The position numbers were made by a program, and so were the translations under genes. Shown piece by piece: positions 46,495-56,621 of a stretch of 64,000 nucleotides of DNA. The first letter of the stretch is position 1; each line of letters starts with the position of its first letter. Source of the DNA: Pseudomonas koreensis. Lineage in GTDB: Bacteria > Pseudomonadota > Gammaproteobacteria > Pseudomonadales > Pseudomonadaceae. Location of the stretch: contig NZ_JAOEJU010000001.1 in the NCBI RefSeq assembly GCF_025447595.1, positions 124,001-188,000 on the forward strand, written 5' to 3'. The notes under the pieces are model-generated. The model was not told the origin of the DNA and did not search any database. It saw only the letters and a list, made by a program, of their open reading frames with translations.

Positions 46495-47291
46495 TCGTCG
46501 TCGAGCAGTTGAGCAAGACCTATCCGTCAGCGTCGACCCCGGCGCTGGATCAGGTGTCGCTGAGCATTTCCGATGGCGCGATTTACGGAATTCTCGGGCG
46601 CAGTGGCGCGGGTAAATCGACGTTGCTGCGTTGCCTCAATCTGCTCGAGCGCCCGGATACCGGGCGGATTCTGCTGGACGGCGAAGACCTCACGGCGCTG
46701 TCCGACCGTGAGTTGCGCCGCCAGCGTCAGCGCATCGGCATGATCTTCCAGGGCTTCAATCTGCTGCATTCGCGCAACGTGTTCGACAACGTCGCGGTGC
46801 CGCTGGAAATCGCCAAAGTCGCCAAACCACAGCGCCACGAACGGGTTCGGGAACTGCTGGATCTGGTGGGGCTGGGCGACAAGGCCGAAGCCTTTCCATC
46901 GCAACTGTCCGGCGGACAGAAGCAGCGGGTGGGGATCGCCCGGGCCTTGGCGGCGCGTCCGGCGTATCTGCTGTCGGACGAAGCCACCAGCGCCCTCGAC
47001 CCGGAAACCACTGCATCGATTCTGGAGCTGTTGCGTGACATCAACCGCCAGCTCGGTTTGACCATCGTCCTGATCACCCACGAGCTGGACGTGGTCAAGT
47101 CGATCTGCGATCACGCCGCGTCCATGGCCAATGGAAAACTGGTGGAGGCGGGGCCGGTCGCTCGATTGCTCGCCGATCCGCAGTCGGCCCTTGGCGCTTC
47201 ACTGCGACCCAGTTGCGGCTTGCCGCTGGGGCATGACGCGCCCGGTTTGAGTTTTCTGCGGCAATACGGCGTACGGGCGGCCCACTCATGA
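46491..47291 (+). CDS. MetN-like ABC transporter ATP-binding protein
   Basis: A 266-aa ATPase with Walker [11 protein letters not shown]-loop IFQGFNLL, signature LSGGQKQR and Walker [15 protein letters not shown], the MetN wording. The C-terminal extension is short (about 35 residues) compared with full MetN, which carries a roughly 100-residue ACT-like regulatory domain, so substrate trans-inhibition may be missing. It overlaps both neighbours by 4 bp. Confidence 0.92.
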   Translation: MIVVEQLSKTYPSASTPALDQVSLSISDGAIYGILGRSGAGKSTLLRCLNLLERPDTGRILLDGEDLTALSDRELRRQRQRIGMIFQGFNLLHSRNVFDNVAVPLEIAKVAKPQRHERVRELLDLVGLGDKAEAFPSQLSGGQKQRVGIARALAARPAYLLSDEATSALDPETTASILELLRDINRQLGLTIVLITHELDVVKSICDHAASMANGKLVEAGPVARLLADPQSALGASLRPSCGLPLGHDAPGLSFLRQYGVRAAHS

Positions 47292-47959
47292 ACCGCGTGA
47301 TCGACTGGAATGAAATCCTGCAACTGGTGCTCAACGCCACCGGCGAAACCCTGTACATGGTGCTGCTCGCCGGGCTGTTCACCTTGCTGATCGGTTTGCC
47401 GCTGGGGGTGTTGCTGTTCATCAGTCGGCGGCAGGGCCTGTACCCGTTGCCGAGGCTCAATCAAGCCTTGGGCGCGATCATCAATCTGGGGCGTTCGCTG
47501 CCGTTCGTGGTGATGCTGATTGCCCTGATTCCGCTGACCCGGCTGGTGGTCGGCACCACCCTGGGCAGCACCGCCGCCGTGGTGCCGATCACCATCGGCG
47601 CCTTTCCGTTTTTTGCGCGGATCGTCGAGAACGCCCTCGACGAAGTCGAAAAGGGCCGGATCGAAGCGATCCTCGCCATGGGCGGTGACATCCGCCACGT
47701 GATTTTCAAAGTGCTGTTGCCCGAAGCGCTGCCGGCTTTGCTGGCGGGGATCACCCTGACGCTGGTGATGCTGATCGGTTTTTCTTCCATGGCCGGGGTC
47801 ATCGGTGGCGGCGGGCTGGGCGATCTGGCAATCCGTTACGGCTATCAACGGTTCAACAATGAAGTGATGGTCGCCACCGTCGTGGTGTTGGTCATCCTCG
47901 TCCAGGGCGTGCAAAGCCTGGGCGATCGACTGGTGCGTTTGCTGGCTCATCGACGTTAA
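47288..47959 (+). CDS. MetI-like ABC transporter permease
   Basis: A 223-aa permease with about five helices and the coupling region '[34 protein letters not shown]'. The closing '[27 protein letters not shown]' is characteristic of MetI. The ATG overlaps the ATPase gene by 4 bp. Confidence 0.93.
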   Translation: MNRVIDWNEILQLVLNATGETLYMVLLAGLFTLLIGLPLGVLLFISRRQGLYPLPRLNQALGAIINLGRSLPFVVMLIALIPLTRLVVGTTLGSTAAVVPITIGAFPFFARIVENALDEVEKGRIEAILAMGGDIRHVIFKVLLPEALPALLAGITLTLVMLIGFSSMAGVIGGGGLGDLAIRYGYQRFNNEVMVATVVVLVILVQGVQSLGDRLVRLLAHRR

Positions 47960-47967
47960 GGAATTTT

Positions 47968-49524
47968 ATGGGTGCGCCTGTCGCCGTGGTCTCCGAACCA
48001 CTGATTCGTGTACGTGAACTGAGCAAGACCTTTGGCTCGAACCGGGCGCTGGACCGGGTCAGCCTGGATATTTTTCCCGCCGAAGTGGTCGCGCTGCTCG
48101 GCGCCAACGGTGCGGGCAAGTCGACGCTGGTGAAGATCCTCGCCGGCAGCCAATCCCACGATGGCGGCGAGATCTGGATCGATGGACAGCCCCGGCACTT
48201 CAGTTCACCGCTGTCGGCGCGCCGCTTCGGCATCGTCGCGGTTCATCAGCAGATCAACGAAGGCATCGCGCCCGGATTGAGCGTGGCGGAAAACCTGCTG
48301 CTCGATGAACTGTGCCGCCCCGATGCGGACTTCTGGCTCAATCGCAAACGCCTGCTGGAGCGCGCCGCGAGCATCGCTGCCGGCCTCGGGCTGGTGCTGC
48401 CGCTGGAGCAGCCGATCGAACACCTCGGCCAGGCCGAACGGCAACTGGTGGTGCTGGCCCGCGCCTTTGCCCTGCAACCGCGACTGCTGATTCTCGACGA
48501 GCCCACGGCAGCCTTGTCGGATACCGAGGCGCAGCGCCTGTTCGGTCTGATCGACACCTTGCGTAGCCGTGGCGTGGCGATTCTGTACATCTCTCATCGG
48601 CTGTCCGATCTGCAACGAGTGGCCGACCGCGCCGTGGTGTTGCGTGACGGACAACTGGCCGGTGAGTTCAGTGCCCGGCAATTGCCCGAGGCATTGGAAG
48701 CAATGCTTGGTCAGGCGCTGGAAGCTCACGTCTACACGCCGCGAGCGGCGGGGCGCGAAGTGCTGAAACTGCGCGACGTGAAAATCCTGCCGCGCACCCA
48801 GGCTTTTGATCTGACCCTGCACGAAAACGAAGTGGTGGTGCTGACCGGATTGCTCGGCGCCGGCAAAAGCGAGATCGCCGAAGTGCTGTTCGGTCTGCGC
48901 AAACCGGTGTCCGGCTCTCTGCAACTGGACGGCACCGACTGGCAACCGGGCTCGCCACTCCAGGCAATTCAAAGCGGTGTGTTCTTCGCCGCCGAGGATC
49001 GTGCGAGCCAATCGCTAGTGCCGGATTTTTCATTGCGGCGAACCCTGACCTTGCCGTTTCTCGAACGCTTCACCCGTGGCGGTTTCATCCGCAACCGTGC
49101 CGAAGCGGCGGCGGTCGAGGCGCAAGTCGCAGCGCTGGGGATCAAGACCGCCGGCATCGATGTGCCGATGAGCGCGTTGTCCGGCGGCAATCAGCAAAAA
49201 GTCGTGCTCGGTCGCTGGTTGCTCGGTGAAGGCCGGGTGCTGATCCTCGACGAGCCGTTTCAGGGCGTCGATGTGCGTGCCCGGCGCGAGATTGGCCAAC
49301 TGCTGCGCGACAGCGCTGCTGGCCGCGCCACGCTGGTGATCTGCTCGGACGTCGATGAAGCGCTGGAGATCGCCGACAGGATTCTGCTGGTACGCGATCA
49401 CGCCGTGGTGGCCGAGTACCCGCGTGCCGGGCTGGATCGCGCCACCCTGGTCGCCGCGCTGGCCGGCAGCGATCCGCAAAATTCTGTTGTTCAAGCCGCG
49501 CCAAGGAGTAGAGCGAGTGCCTGA
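47968..49524 (+). CDS. Sugar-type ABC transporter ATP-binding protein (RbsA/XylG family)
   Basis: A 518-aa duplicated ATPase. The first half has GANGAGKST, Walker B LLILDEPTAALSD and 'LYISHRLSDLQRVADR'; in the first half the usual LSGG signature is replaced by LGQAERQ, common in this family. The second half has [18 protein letters not shown] and VLILDEPFQGVDV. It follows metI by 8 bp. The paired permease and binding protein downstream complete a CUT2-type importer. Confidence 0.92.
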   Translation: MGAPVAVVSEPLIRVRELSKTFGSNRALDRVSLDIFPAEVVALLGANGAGKSTLVKILAGSQSHDGGEIWIDGQPRHFSSPLSARRFGIVAVHQQINEGIAPGLSVAENLLLDELCRPDADFWLNRKRLLERAASIAAGLGLVLPLEQPIEHLGQAERQLVVLARAFALQPRLLILDEPTAALSDTEAQRLFGLIDTLRSRGVAILYISHRLSDLQRVADRAVVLRDGQLAGEFSARQLPEALEAMLGQALEAHVYTPRAAGREVLKLRDVKILPRTQAFDLTLHENEVVVLTGLLGAGKSEIAEVLFGLRKPVSGSLQLDGTDWQPGSPLQAIQSGVFFAAEDRASQSLVPDFSLRRTLTLPFLERFTRGGFIRNRAEAAAVEAQVAALGIKTAGIDVPMSALSGGNQQKVVLGRWLLGEGRVLILDEPFQGVDVRARREIGQLLRDSAAGRATLVICSDVDEALEIADRILLVRDHAVVAEYPRAGLDRATLVAALAGSDPQNSVVQAAPRSRASA

Positions 49525-50542
49525 TTCGAGTTCCCTGTTGTCATCCGCCCCGGCGCCGTCCGAGCGCTTCGTGCAAGCGTTGATCCGCTACGGCCTGTTG
49601 TGGGTGCTGGCGTTGATCGTGGTGTTTTTCAGTGTGGCGGAACCGGCGTTCCTGCGCGTTGGCAATCTGTTCAGCATTCTGCAGTCGGTATCGATTGTCG
49701 CGCTGCTGGCGTTGGGCGTGACGCTGACCATGGCTGTCGGCGGGTTGGATCTGTCGATTGGCGCGGTGGCGGCCATGAGCCTGATGATCGCCAGTTACGT
49801 GATGGTGGTGCTCGGTTGGGGCGCGGTGCCGGCGGTGCTGATCAGTCTCGCGGGTGGCGCGCTGGTCGGGCTGCTCAACGGCTGGCTGATCGTGAAGATG
49901 CGCGTGCCGGACATTCTCGCCACGCTCGGCAGCATGTTCCTGGTGATCGGCGTGCAACTTATTCCCACGGGCGGTCGTTCAATTGCGGTGGGCATGACCC
50001 TGCCCAACGGCGATGAAGCCGAGGGTTCGTTCAGTGCGCTGTTTCTGGCGCTGGGCCGTGGACGGTTGTGGGACATCATGCCGGTTCCGGTGTTGATCAC
50101 GGCAGTGGTCGCGGTGGTGGTGTGGCTGTTTCTCGAACGCACGCGCATCGGCCGGTTGTTCTATGCGATTGGCGGCAACGAACAGGCGGCGCGTCTGGCC
50201 GGTGCGCCGGTGCAGCGCTTCAAACTGCTCGCTTATGTGCTGTCGGCGTTGTTGGCATCGCTGGGCGGATTGTTGTTGGCGGCGCGGTTGGGGCGCGGCG
50301 ATGTCAGCTCCGGCAACGGTCTGGTGCTCGATGCGCTGGGCGCTGCGCTGATCGGTTTTGCCGTGCTCGGGGCGAAGAAGCCCAACGCGTTCGGCACGCT
50401 GGTCGGCGCGTTGCTGGTGGCTTCGTTGCTCAACGGCCTGACCATGCTCAACGCGCCGTATTACGCGCAGGATTTCGTCAAGGGACTGGTGCTGGTGCTG
50501 GCCCTGATGTTCACCTTCGGCCTCGCGCATCGGGCGCGCTGA
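49517..50542 (+). CDS. Sugar-type ABC transporter permease
   Basis: A 341-aa CUT2 permease (GGLDLSIGAVAAMS; 'MRVPDILATLGSMFLVIGVQLIPTGG'; 'IGGNEQAARLAGAPVQRFK'). GTG 49517 is taken as start because AAGGAGT lies just upstream and the frame has no earlier sensible start; it overlaps the ATPase gene by 8 bp. About nine hydrophobic helices are visible. Confidence 0.9.
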   Translation: MPDSSSLLSSAPAPSERFVQALIRYGLLWVLALIVVFFSVAEPAFLRVGNLFSILQSVSIVALLALGVTLTMAVGGLDLSIGAVAAMSLMIASYVMVVLGWGAVPAVLISLAGGALVGLLNGWLIVKMRVPDILATLGSMFLVIGVQLIPTGGRSIAVGMTLPNGDEAEGSFSALFLALGRGRLWDIMPVPVLITAVVAVVVWLFLERTRIGRLFYAIGGNEQAARLAGAPVQRFKLLAYVLSALLASLGGLLLAARLGRGDVSSGNGLVLDALGAALIGFAVLGAKKPNAFGTLVGALLVASLLNGLTMLNAPYYAQDFVKGLVLVLALMFTFGLAHRAR

Positions 50543-50573
50543 GCCGTTTTATTGATGCTTCAAGGAAAGATCC

Positions 50574-51629
50574 ATGCACGGTTCAATCAAGCAGTTTGCA
50601 CGTCATTGCCTCGCCGGGGCGTTGCTCTCGGCGCTGGCCCTCAATGCGCAGGCCAAGGCCTTGCCCGGCGCACCGGCGCCGTTCGATAAAGGTCAGGTAC
50701 AGATCGCACTGGTCGGCTATCTGTTTTCCGGGGATTTCCCTGAAGCCTATCTGCGCGGCGTGGAAAAACAGACCGAAGCGCTGGGCGCCAATCTGCGGGT
50801 GTTCGACGCGCGGCAACAGGCGGCGAGCCAGGGCGAGATGATCGATCAGGCCGCCGACCTCGGTGTCGACGGGATCATCGTGCAATTGGGTCTCGCGGAA
50901 ACCCTCAAGGGGCCGATTGATCGGGCGCTCGCCAAAGGCATCAAGGTCGTCGCCTTCGACGTCGATCTGAACACGCCGCAGGTGACTCAGGTCGAGCAGG
51001 ATCACCACGCACTGGCGCGGCTGGCACTCGATCAAGCGGTGAAGGACAACGGCACCCGTTTCGACGCCGGGTACGTCTACATCAGCGGCTTCACGCCGAT
51101 GGAGCGCCGCGACGAGATCTGGAGCCAGGTCAAGGCGAGCAATCCGGGGATCGTCGAGAAGGCGCGCTTCGGCACGCTCAACCCGCCGATTGCCAACTCG
51201 GTGGCCGATCAGGCCAGTGCCGTGCTGCGGGCCAATCCGGGGATCAGCGTGATCTTCGCGCCGTTCGACGAGTTCGCCAAAGGCGCGAAGATCGCCGTGG
51301 ACGAGGCCGGTCTGAGCCGCAAGGTGAAGATCTACAGCGCCGACATTTCCACCGCCGATATCCAGATCATGAAAGAACCGGACAGCGCCTGGGCCGCCAC
51401 CGCTGCGGTCAATCCGCAAGTCGCCGGGGCGATCAGCGTGCGCAGCCTGGCGATGTTGATCGCCGGGGAAAATCCGGGGCATCGGGTGCTGGTGCCACCG
51501 ACCCTGATCACCCGTCAACAACTGCTGGATCTGGACGTGAAAAACGTACGGGACCTGGGGCAGAAACTGCCAGCCTTCGGTGACACCGCCAATGTCGCGC
51601 GGGCACCGTGGATTCCCGTGGCGAACTGA
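50574..51629 (+). CDS. Periplasmic substrate-binding protein (ribose/autoinducer-2 type)
   Basis: A 351-aa protein with signal peptide (CLAGALLSALALNAQA) and a type I periplasmic-binding fold ('QIALVGYLFSGDFPEAYLRGVE', 'LGVDGIIVQLG', 'VVAFDVDLNTPQ', 'ISVIFAPFDEFAKGAKIAVDEAG'). It is the binding component of the importer above. The ligand is not evident; a simple sugar is not assured given the sulphur-type neighbours. Confidence 0.9.
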   Translation: MHGSIKQFARHCLAGALLSALALNAQAKALPGAPAPFDKGQVQIALVGYLFSGDFPEAYLRGVEKQTEALGANLRVFDARQQAASQGEMIDQAADLGVDGIIVQLGLAETLKGPIDRALAKGIKVVAFDVDLNTPQVTQVEQDHHALARLALDQAVKDNGTRFDAGYVYISGFTPMERRDEIWSQVKASNPGIVEKARFGTLNPPIANSVADQASAVLRANPGISVIFAPFDEFAKGAKIAVDEAGLSRKVKIYSADISTADIQIMKEPDSAWAATAAVNPQVAGAISVRSLAMLIAGENPGHRVLVPPTLITRQQLLDLDVKNVRDLGQKLPAFGDTANVARAPWIPVAN

Positions 51630-51640
51630 AATTCAAAAAC

Positions 51641-51744
51641 TGTGGGAGCGAGCTTGCTCGCGAAGGGGCCGTCCAATCCAGCATCTTCGCTGGTGGTCCC
51701 ACCGCTTTCGTCGGATCGCCGCCCGGAGCAAGCTCGCTCCCACA
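51641..51744. repeat. Paired Pseudomonas REP elements (inverted)
   Basis: TGTGGGAGCGAGCTTGCTCG at 51641-51660 faces GAGCAAGCTCGCTCCCACA at 51726-51744. The same doublet type as at 6427. It separates the ABC genes from the molybdopterin oxidoreductase gene. Confidence 0.9.
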
Positions 51745-51772
51745 GGGTCGTTGTTCAATTTGAGGAGTAACG

Positions 51773-52438
51773 ATGCACAACAAGGCTGCGCGTCTGCGCA
51801 AGAGCCGTTCGCCGAAAGCCGATGTGGCGCTGGGCGAACGGCTGCCGCCGGGGCAGGTGCTGACGGAGCGTTTCCCGATCCTGCACGAAGGCGAGGTGCC
51901 GGCCTATGACCTGGCGACGTGGTCGTTGCGCCTGTTCGGCACCTTGGCCAACCCGGTCGAGCTGACCTACGCCGATCTGCAAGCGCTGCCGCAACGCCAG
52001 TTGCAATGCGACATTCATTGCGTGACACGCTGGTCGAAGTTCGACACCCGCTGGAGCGGCGTGCACCTGCAAGACTTGTTGCAGGCCCTGGACATCCGGC
52101 CGACGTCGTCCTTCGTCATGGCCCACGCCGATCACGATTACCAGACCAACCTGCATCTCGAAGACCTGCTGCACCCGGACAGCCTGCTGGCCACCCATTA
52201 CGACGGTCAGCCGCTGACCGCGCAGCATGGCTGGCCGCTGCGTCTGGTGGTGGCGGGGCGGTACTTCTGGAAGAGCGCGAAATGGCTGCGCGGGCTCGAA
52301 TTCACCGATCAGGAACAACCGGGATTCTGGGAGCGCAACGGCTTTCACTTGCACGCCGATCCATTCATTGAACAGCGTTTCAGCGGCGATGCGCTGGACA
52401 TTGCCGAAGATGCCTGGCGGGAAAAGGACTTCGACTGA
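51773..52438 (+). CDS. Sulfite-oxidase-like molybdopterin oxidoreductase
   Basis: A 221-aa protein of the oxidoreductase molybdopterin-binding fold. The key Cys that binds molybdenum lies in 'CDIHCVTRWSKFDTRWSGV' (C-V-T-R-W-S). 'PLRLVVAGRYFWKSAKWLRGLEFTD' is the usual cofactor-phosphate loop. There is no Tat signal, so it is cytoplasmic, unlike MsrP. Its reaction is unknown. GAGGAG precedes the ATG. The context is again consistent with sulphur metabolism. Confidence 0.9.
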   Translation: MHNKAARLRKSRSPKADVALGERLPPGQVLTERFPILHEGEVPAYDLATWSLRLFGTLANPVELTYADLQALPQRQLQCDIHCVTRWSKFDTRWSGVHLQDLLQALDIRPTSSFVMAHADHDYQTNLHLEDLLHPDSLLATHYDGQPLTAQHGWPLRLVVAGRYFWKSAKWLRGLEFTDQEQPGFWERNGFHLHADPFIEQRFSGDALDIAEDAWREKDFD

Positions 52439-52826
52439 CGGCATCTAACTTCGCACCGAAAAAAACACAGATTAATAACGCTCTCTACAACAACGTGGAG
52501 TGCGTTTTTGTGCGTGGTTAGTTATTGGTTAGTTGAGTGTTAATGTTGTTTAGTCAACACAAGTGTTGCTCGGGCAACACTCCGTTTGTCGGGCATAACC
52601 TAAGCGTTATTGGTTCTTTTGCGGCAAGTGACCGCTCGTCTAGGATCGGTAAACAGGGGGTTCTACTAACTTTGGGGTTCTTGCGCTCTAACAGTCGATA
52701 GTTGCTCAACGCACTTCGCTGCCTTTCCGAATATCAAAACTACAGCAAAAATTGCCGTGCACTGATTGCCGACACTTCATGATTCGGCAGCGGCCGGTTA
52801 TTAACTGCGATTCAAGGAGCTGTCGC
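52439..52826 (+). promoter_or_regulatory. Promoter region of the second TonB receptor, with an inverted repeat
   Basis: A 388-bp gap. A perfect 7-bp inverted repeat AGTGTTG-N6-CAACACT lies at 52562-52581, preceded by another CAACAC half-site at 52555-52560, so three CAACAC/GTGTTG half-sites lie in 27 bp. This looks like an operator for an unknown regulator. No Fur-box-like GATAATGATAATCATTATC pattern is seen. The remainder shows no gene. Confidence 0.5.
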
Positions 52827-55214
52827 ATGATTCACCGTTCGCGTTCATTACTCGCCATCGCTGTTGTCAGTGCAATCTGGCAACTTCCTGCGCAAGCTGA
52901 AGAGACTTCCGCGCGCGTCGACGATGACACACGGCTGGGTACCGTGCTGGTCACCGGTACCCGGGGCACCGCACGCACGGTGCTGGATTCGCCGGTGCCG
53001 GTGGATGTGCTGAGCGCCGAGGACCTGAAGACCGCCGGTGCCAGTGGCGGCGAGCTGGGCCAGGCGTTGCAGACGCTGTTGCCGTCGTTCAGTTTTCCGC
53101 GCCAGTCCAACTCCGGCGGCGCCGACCACGTGCGTGCCGCGCAGCTGCGCGGCATGAGTCCGGATCAGGTGCTGGTGCTGGTCAACGGCAAGCGCCGTCA
53201 CACCTCGGCGGTGGTCAACGACTCGTCGAAAATCGGTCGCGGCACGGCACCGGTGGACTTCAACTCGATCCCGATCAGCGCGATCAAACGCATCGAAGTA
53301 CTGCGCGACGGCGCCGGCGCGCAGTACGGCTCGGACGCGATTGCCGGGGTGATCAACATCATCCTCGACGACGCCCCCGACGGCGGCGAAGTCTCCACCA
53401 GCTACGGCGCCTACCACACCCACCAGGACGCCATCGGCAAAACCACCACCGACGGCCAGAACAGCGTGACCACGGCCAAGATCGGCACGCGGCTGGGTGA
53501 GGAGGGCGGGTTCATTCGCGGCGGTACCGAGTACAAGGATCGCAACCCGACCAACCGCGCCGGGTACGACGGTTTCGCCGACACCCCGGGCCAGCGCAAC
53601 TACGTAATGGGCGACGGCGTGGCGCGGGACGTCAACGCCTGGTTCAACGGCGAATTGCCGCTGGCCGGCGGCAAGGCCTACAGCTTCGGCACCTACAACG
53701 AACGTCGCACCACCGGCGCCGAGTTCTATCGCTACCCGTCCGAGCAGCCGCAGTTCTACCCCAACGGCTACTTGCCGCAATCGCTGGGCGACAACACCGA
53801 CATCTCCGCCACCGCCGGCTACAAAGGCCTGATCGGCGACGACTGGGATTTCGACAGCAGCGTGACCCACGGTCGCAACCGCTTCGAATCGGCGACCCGT
53901 CGCACCCTCAACGTCAGCCTCGGCGCAGACTCGCCGACCCGCTTCGATACTGGCGATTATGAGTTGCGCCAGACCACCACCAACCTGGATTTCAGCCGCG
54001 AATTACGCCTCGGCGGCCGCTCGTTCGTACTGGCGGTGGGCGGTGAATATCGCTACGAAAACTACCTGACGTTTGCCGGGGACGAGGCCTCCTACATCGG
54101 TTCCGGGGCCGATGGCGCCAACGGTCTGCGCCCGAGTGAAGAGTCGGATCTGGATCGCAACGTGTTCGGCACCTACGCCGAATTGTCCGGTGATCTCACC
54201 GACCGTTTCTTCGTCGACGCCGCCACGCGCTGGGAACATTACGACGACGCCGGCAGCAAACTCACCGGCAAGCTCAGTGGTCGCTACAAGTTGACCGATC
54301 AATGGGCGTTGCGCGGTGCGGTGTCGAACAACTTCCGCGCGCCATCGCTGGCCCAGAGCGGTTTCCAGAACACCACCAGCAACTTCGGCGACGGCGGCAC
54401 GCTCACCGATATCCGCGTGCTGTCGGTCAACGATCCGATTGCCCGTGCCTTGGGCGCGGAAAAGCTTGATCCGGAAACCTCGAAGAACTTCAGCCTCGGC
54501 CTGACGTTCCAGTTGAACGAACGCTTCGATGCGTCGCTCGATGTGTTCCGCATCGACGTCAAAGACCGCATCACCCTGTCGCAGCGAATCGGCAGCGACG
54601 CGCTGGAAAGCTACATCAACGACAACTTCGGCGTGCCGGGCGTCCATGACGTCAACTTCTTCACCAACGCTGCCGACACCAGCACCGACGGCGCCGAACT
54701 GGTGCTCAACTACCATCAGCCGTTCTACGACGGGCAACTGGGCCTGACCACCGCGTACACCTACAACCACACCAAGGTCACCAGCACCAAGGGCACGCCG
54801 TCGCAGCTGACCGCCTTAGGGATCGGCAATGACGCGCTGGTCGGCGTCGAGGAACGCAACACCCTCACCGACGCCGCGCCCAAGGATCGCTTTGTGTTTT
54901 CCGCCAACTGGACCAGCGAACACTGGGGCCTGCTCGGGCGTCTGACCCGCCAGGGCGAGACCACTCGGGTGTTCGATTTCGGCGACTCGCAGCCTGAGCA
55001 AACCTACGGCGCGGTGTGGCAACTGGACGCCGAGGTGACCTACAAATTCACCCCGAAATTCAGCATCGCCCTGGGCGGCAACAATCTGACCGACAACTAC
55101 CCGGAACGCTCGGGCTCGGCCATCAACTACGGCGGCAACCTGCCGTACGACGTGCTGTCGCCGATCGGCACCAACGGCGCTTACTACTACGCCACCGCCA
55201 CTTACGGCTTCTGA
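52827..55214 (+). CDS. TonB-dependent outer-membrane receptor (large, non-siderophore type)
   Basis: A 795-aa receptor with signal peptide (RSLLAIAVVSAIWQLPAQA), TonB box-like 'LGTVLVTGTRG', plug ('AAQLRGMSPDQVLVLVNGKRRH', 'IKRIEVLRDGAGAQYGSDAIAGVINI') and barrel ending in YYYATATYGF. The 'QLRGMSPDQVLVLVNGKRRHTSA' plug is that of receptors often tied to uptake of organic substrates rather than siderophores. AAGGAG lies upstream; an upstream TTG at 52752 is rejected. It stands between ABC importers and an APC permease, so it could be the outer-membrane entry for the same nutrient. Confidence 0.92.
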   Translation: MIHRSRSLLAIAVVSAIWQLPAQAEETSARVDDDTRLGTVLVTGTRGTARTVLDSPVPVDVLSAEDLKTAGASGGELGQALQTLLPSFSFPRQSNSGGADHVRAAQLRGMSPDQVLVLVNGKRRHTSAVVNDSSKIGRGTAPVDFNSIPISAIKRIEVLRDGAGAQYGSDAIAGVINIILDDAPDGGEVSTSYGAYHTHQDAIGKTTTDGQNSVTTAKIGTRLGEEGGFIRGGTEYKDRNPTNRAGYDGFADTPGQRNYVMGDGVARDVNAWFNGELPLAGGKAYSFGTYNERRTTGAEFYRYPSEQPQFYPNGYLPQSLGDNTDISATAGYKGLIGDDWDFDSSVTHGRNRFESATRRTLNVSLGADSPTRFDTGDYELRQTTTNLDFSRELRLGGRSFVLAVGGEYRYENYLTFAGDEASYIGSGADGANGLRPSEESDLDRNVFGTYAELSGDLTDRFFVDAATRWEHYDDAGSKLTGKLSGRYKLTDQWALRGAVSNNFRAPSLAQSGFQNTTSNFGDGGTLTDIRVLSVNDPIARALGAEKLDPETSKNFSLGLTFQLNERFDASLDVFRIDVKDRITLSQRIGSDALESYINDNFGVPGVHDVNFFTNAADTSTDGAELVLNYHQPFYDGQLGLTTAYTYNHTKVTSTKGTPSQLTALGIGNDALVGVEERNTLTDAAPKDRFVFSANWTSEHWGLLGRLTRQGETTRVFDFGDSQPEQTYGAVWQLDAEVTYKFTPKFSIALGGNNLTDNYPERSGSAINYGGNLPYDVLSPIGTNGAYYYATATYGF

Positions 55215-55256
55215 GTCTTTTCCGCCATGGATGGCGGATCATCAGCGGGAACCTTC

Positions 55257-56621
55257 ATGACTCAAACCAATGGCCCCAAGCGGCACCTGCCGGTGTTCCA
55301 GGCATTGCTGATCACGCTGGGCATGGTCATCACCACCGACATTCTCAAAACCGCGCCGACCGTTGCCTTGAACGTCGGGCCGGAACATTTCTATTGGGTC
55401 TGGGTGCTCGGCGCACTGGCGTCGATGGCCGGGGCCTTGTGCTTTGCCGAGATGGCCACCGCGTTCCCGCATCCGGGCGGTGACTATCATTTCCTGCGCA
55501 CCGCTTACGGCGAGCGCATGGGGTTCCTGTTTGCCTGGTCGCGATTCTCGGTGATGCACACCGGGTGGATCGTGTTGTCGGCGTTCATGTTTGCCGACTA
55601 CTTCAACGCGGTCGTGCCGTTGGGGCATTACGGGTCGGGGGTGTTTGCCGGTGCGATCATTGCCGCGTTGGTGCTGCTGAATCTGACGGGCAAGCACATT
55701 GGTTTCATTACTCAGACTGTGCTGGTCGGGCTGCTTGCTCTCGGGTTTCTGAGCATTGCCAGCGCCGGGGTCTGGCTGGCGTGGCAAGGGATCGAACCGA
55801 CGCTGCCCAGTGATCCGGTGATGCCCGAACACACCAGCGCGGCAGGGTTTTCTGCGGCGATGATCTTCGTGTTTCTGGCCTTCGGCGGCTGGAGCGATGC
55901 GGCGACGTTATCGGCGGAGGTGCGCGACGGTCGACGCGGCATTTTCATCGCCATGCTTGGTGCACTGACGGTGTTGATGGTGATCTATCTGGCGCTGAAC
56001 TGGGCGTTCGTCCAAGGGCTTGGATTCGACGGCCTGGCGGCAAGCAACGCGCCGGCGGTGGAATTGTTGAACCGCGCTTTCGGTGCACCCGGCGTGCTGC
56101 TGATTCTGTTGATGGTTGGCATCGCGGCCATCGCCACCATCAATTCGACCTTGCTGGTCGGCGCCCGCACCACCTACGCCGCCGCCCGCGATGTGCCGCA
56201 GTTGCGACGCTTCGGTGAATGGGATGAGCGCGACGGCGTACCCCGCAAGGCGTTGCTGGCGGAGGGAGCGGTGGCGTTGTTGCTGGTGCTGTTCGGCAGT
56301 TTTACCCAGAGTGGTTTCAACACCATGGTCGAGTACCTGACGCCGGTGTACTGGCTGTTCCTGAGTCTGAGCAGCCTCGCGTTGATTATCCTGCGCAGGC
56401 GTTTCCCCGAGGTGCCCCGGCCGGTCAGGGTGCCGTTTTATCCGCTGTTGCCGCTGCTGTTTTTTGGGCTATGCGTGTACATGCTGTATTCCAGCGTGAC
56501 AGTAGTGGGGTTGGGGGCGTTTTTGGGGATCGGGGTGTTGGTGGTTGGCGCGTTGTTGCTGGCCGGGTTGAGCCGCCTGGTGTCGACACCTCGGCAGGCT
56601 CAGCAACGGGCTGCCGATTAG
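55257..56621 (+). CDS. APC-family amino acid permease
   Basis: A 454-aa inner-membrane transporter with about 12 helices; 'LPVFQALLITLGMVITTDILKTAP' opens helix 1, and 'CFAEMATAFPHPGGDYHFLRTAYGE' is the conserved APC block. ATG 55257 has GGGAAC upstream, an imperfect ribosome site. It starts 42 bp after the TonB receptor and is probably co-transcribed with it. Substrate unknown. Confidence 0.88.
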   Translation: MTQTNGPKRHLPVFQALLITLGMVITTDILKTAPTVALNVGPEHFYWVWVLGALASMAGALCFAEMATAFPHPGGDYHFLRTAYGERMGFLFAWSRFSVMHTGWIVLSAFMFADYFNAVVPLGHYGSGVFAGAIIAALVLLNLTGKHIGFITQTVLVGLLALGFLSIASAGVWLAWQGIEPTLPSDPVMPEHTSAAGFSAAMIFVFLAFGGWSDAATLSAEVRDGRRGIFIAMLGALTVLMVIYLALNWAFVQGLGFDGLAASNAPAVELLNRAFGAPGVLLILLMVGIAAIATINSTLLVGARTTYAAARDVPQLRRFGEWDERDGVPRKALLAEGAVALLLVLFGSFTQSGFNTMVEYLTPVYWLFLSLSSLALIILRRRFPEVPRPVRVPFYPLLPLLFFGLCVYMLYSSVTVVGLGAFLGIGVLVVGALLLAGLSRLVSTPRQAQQRAAD

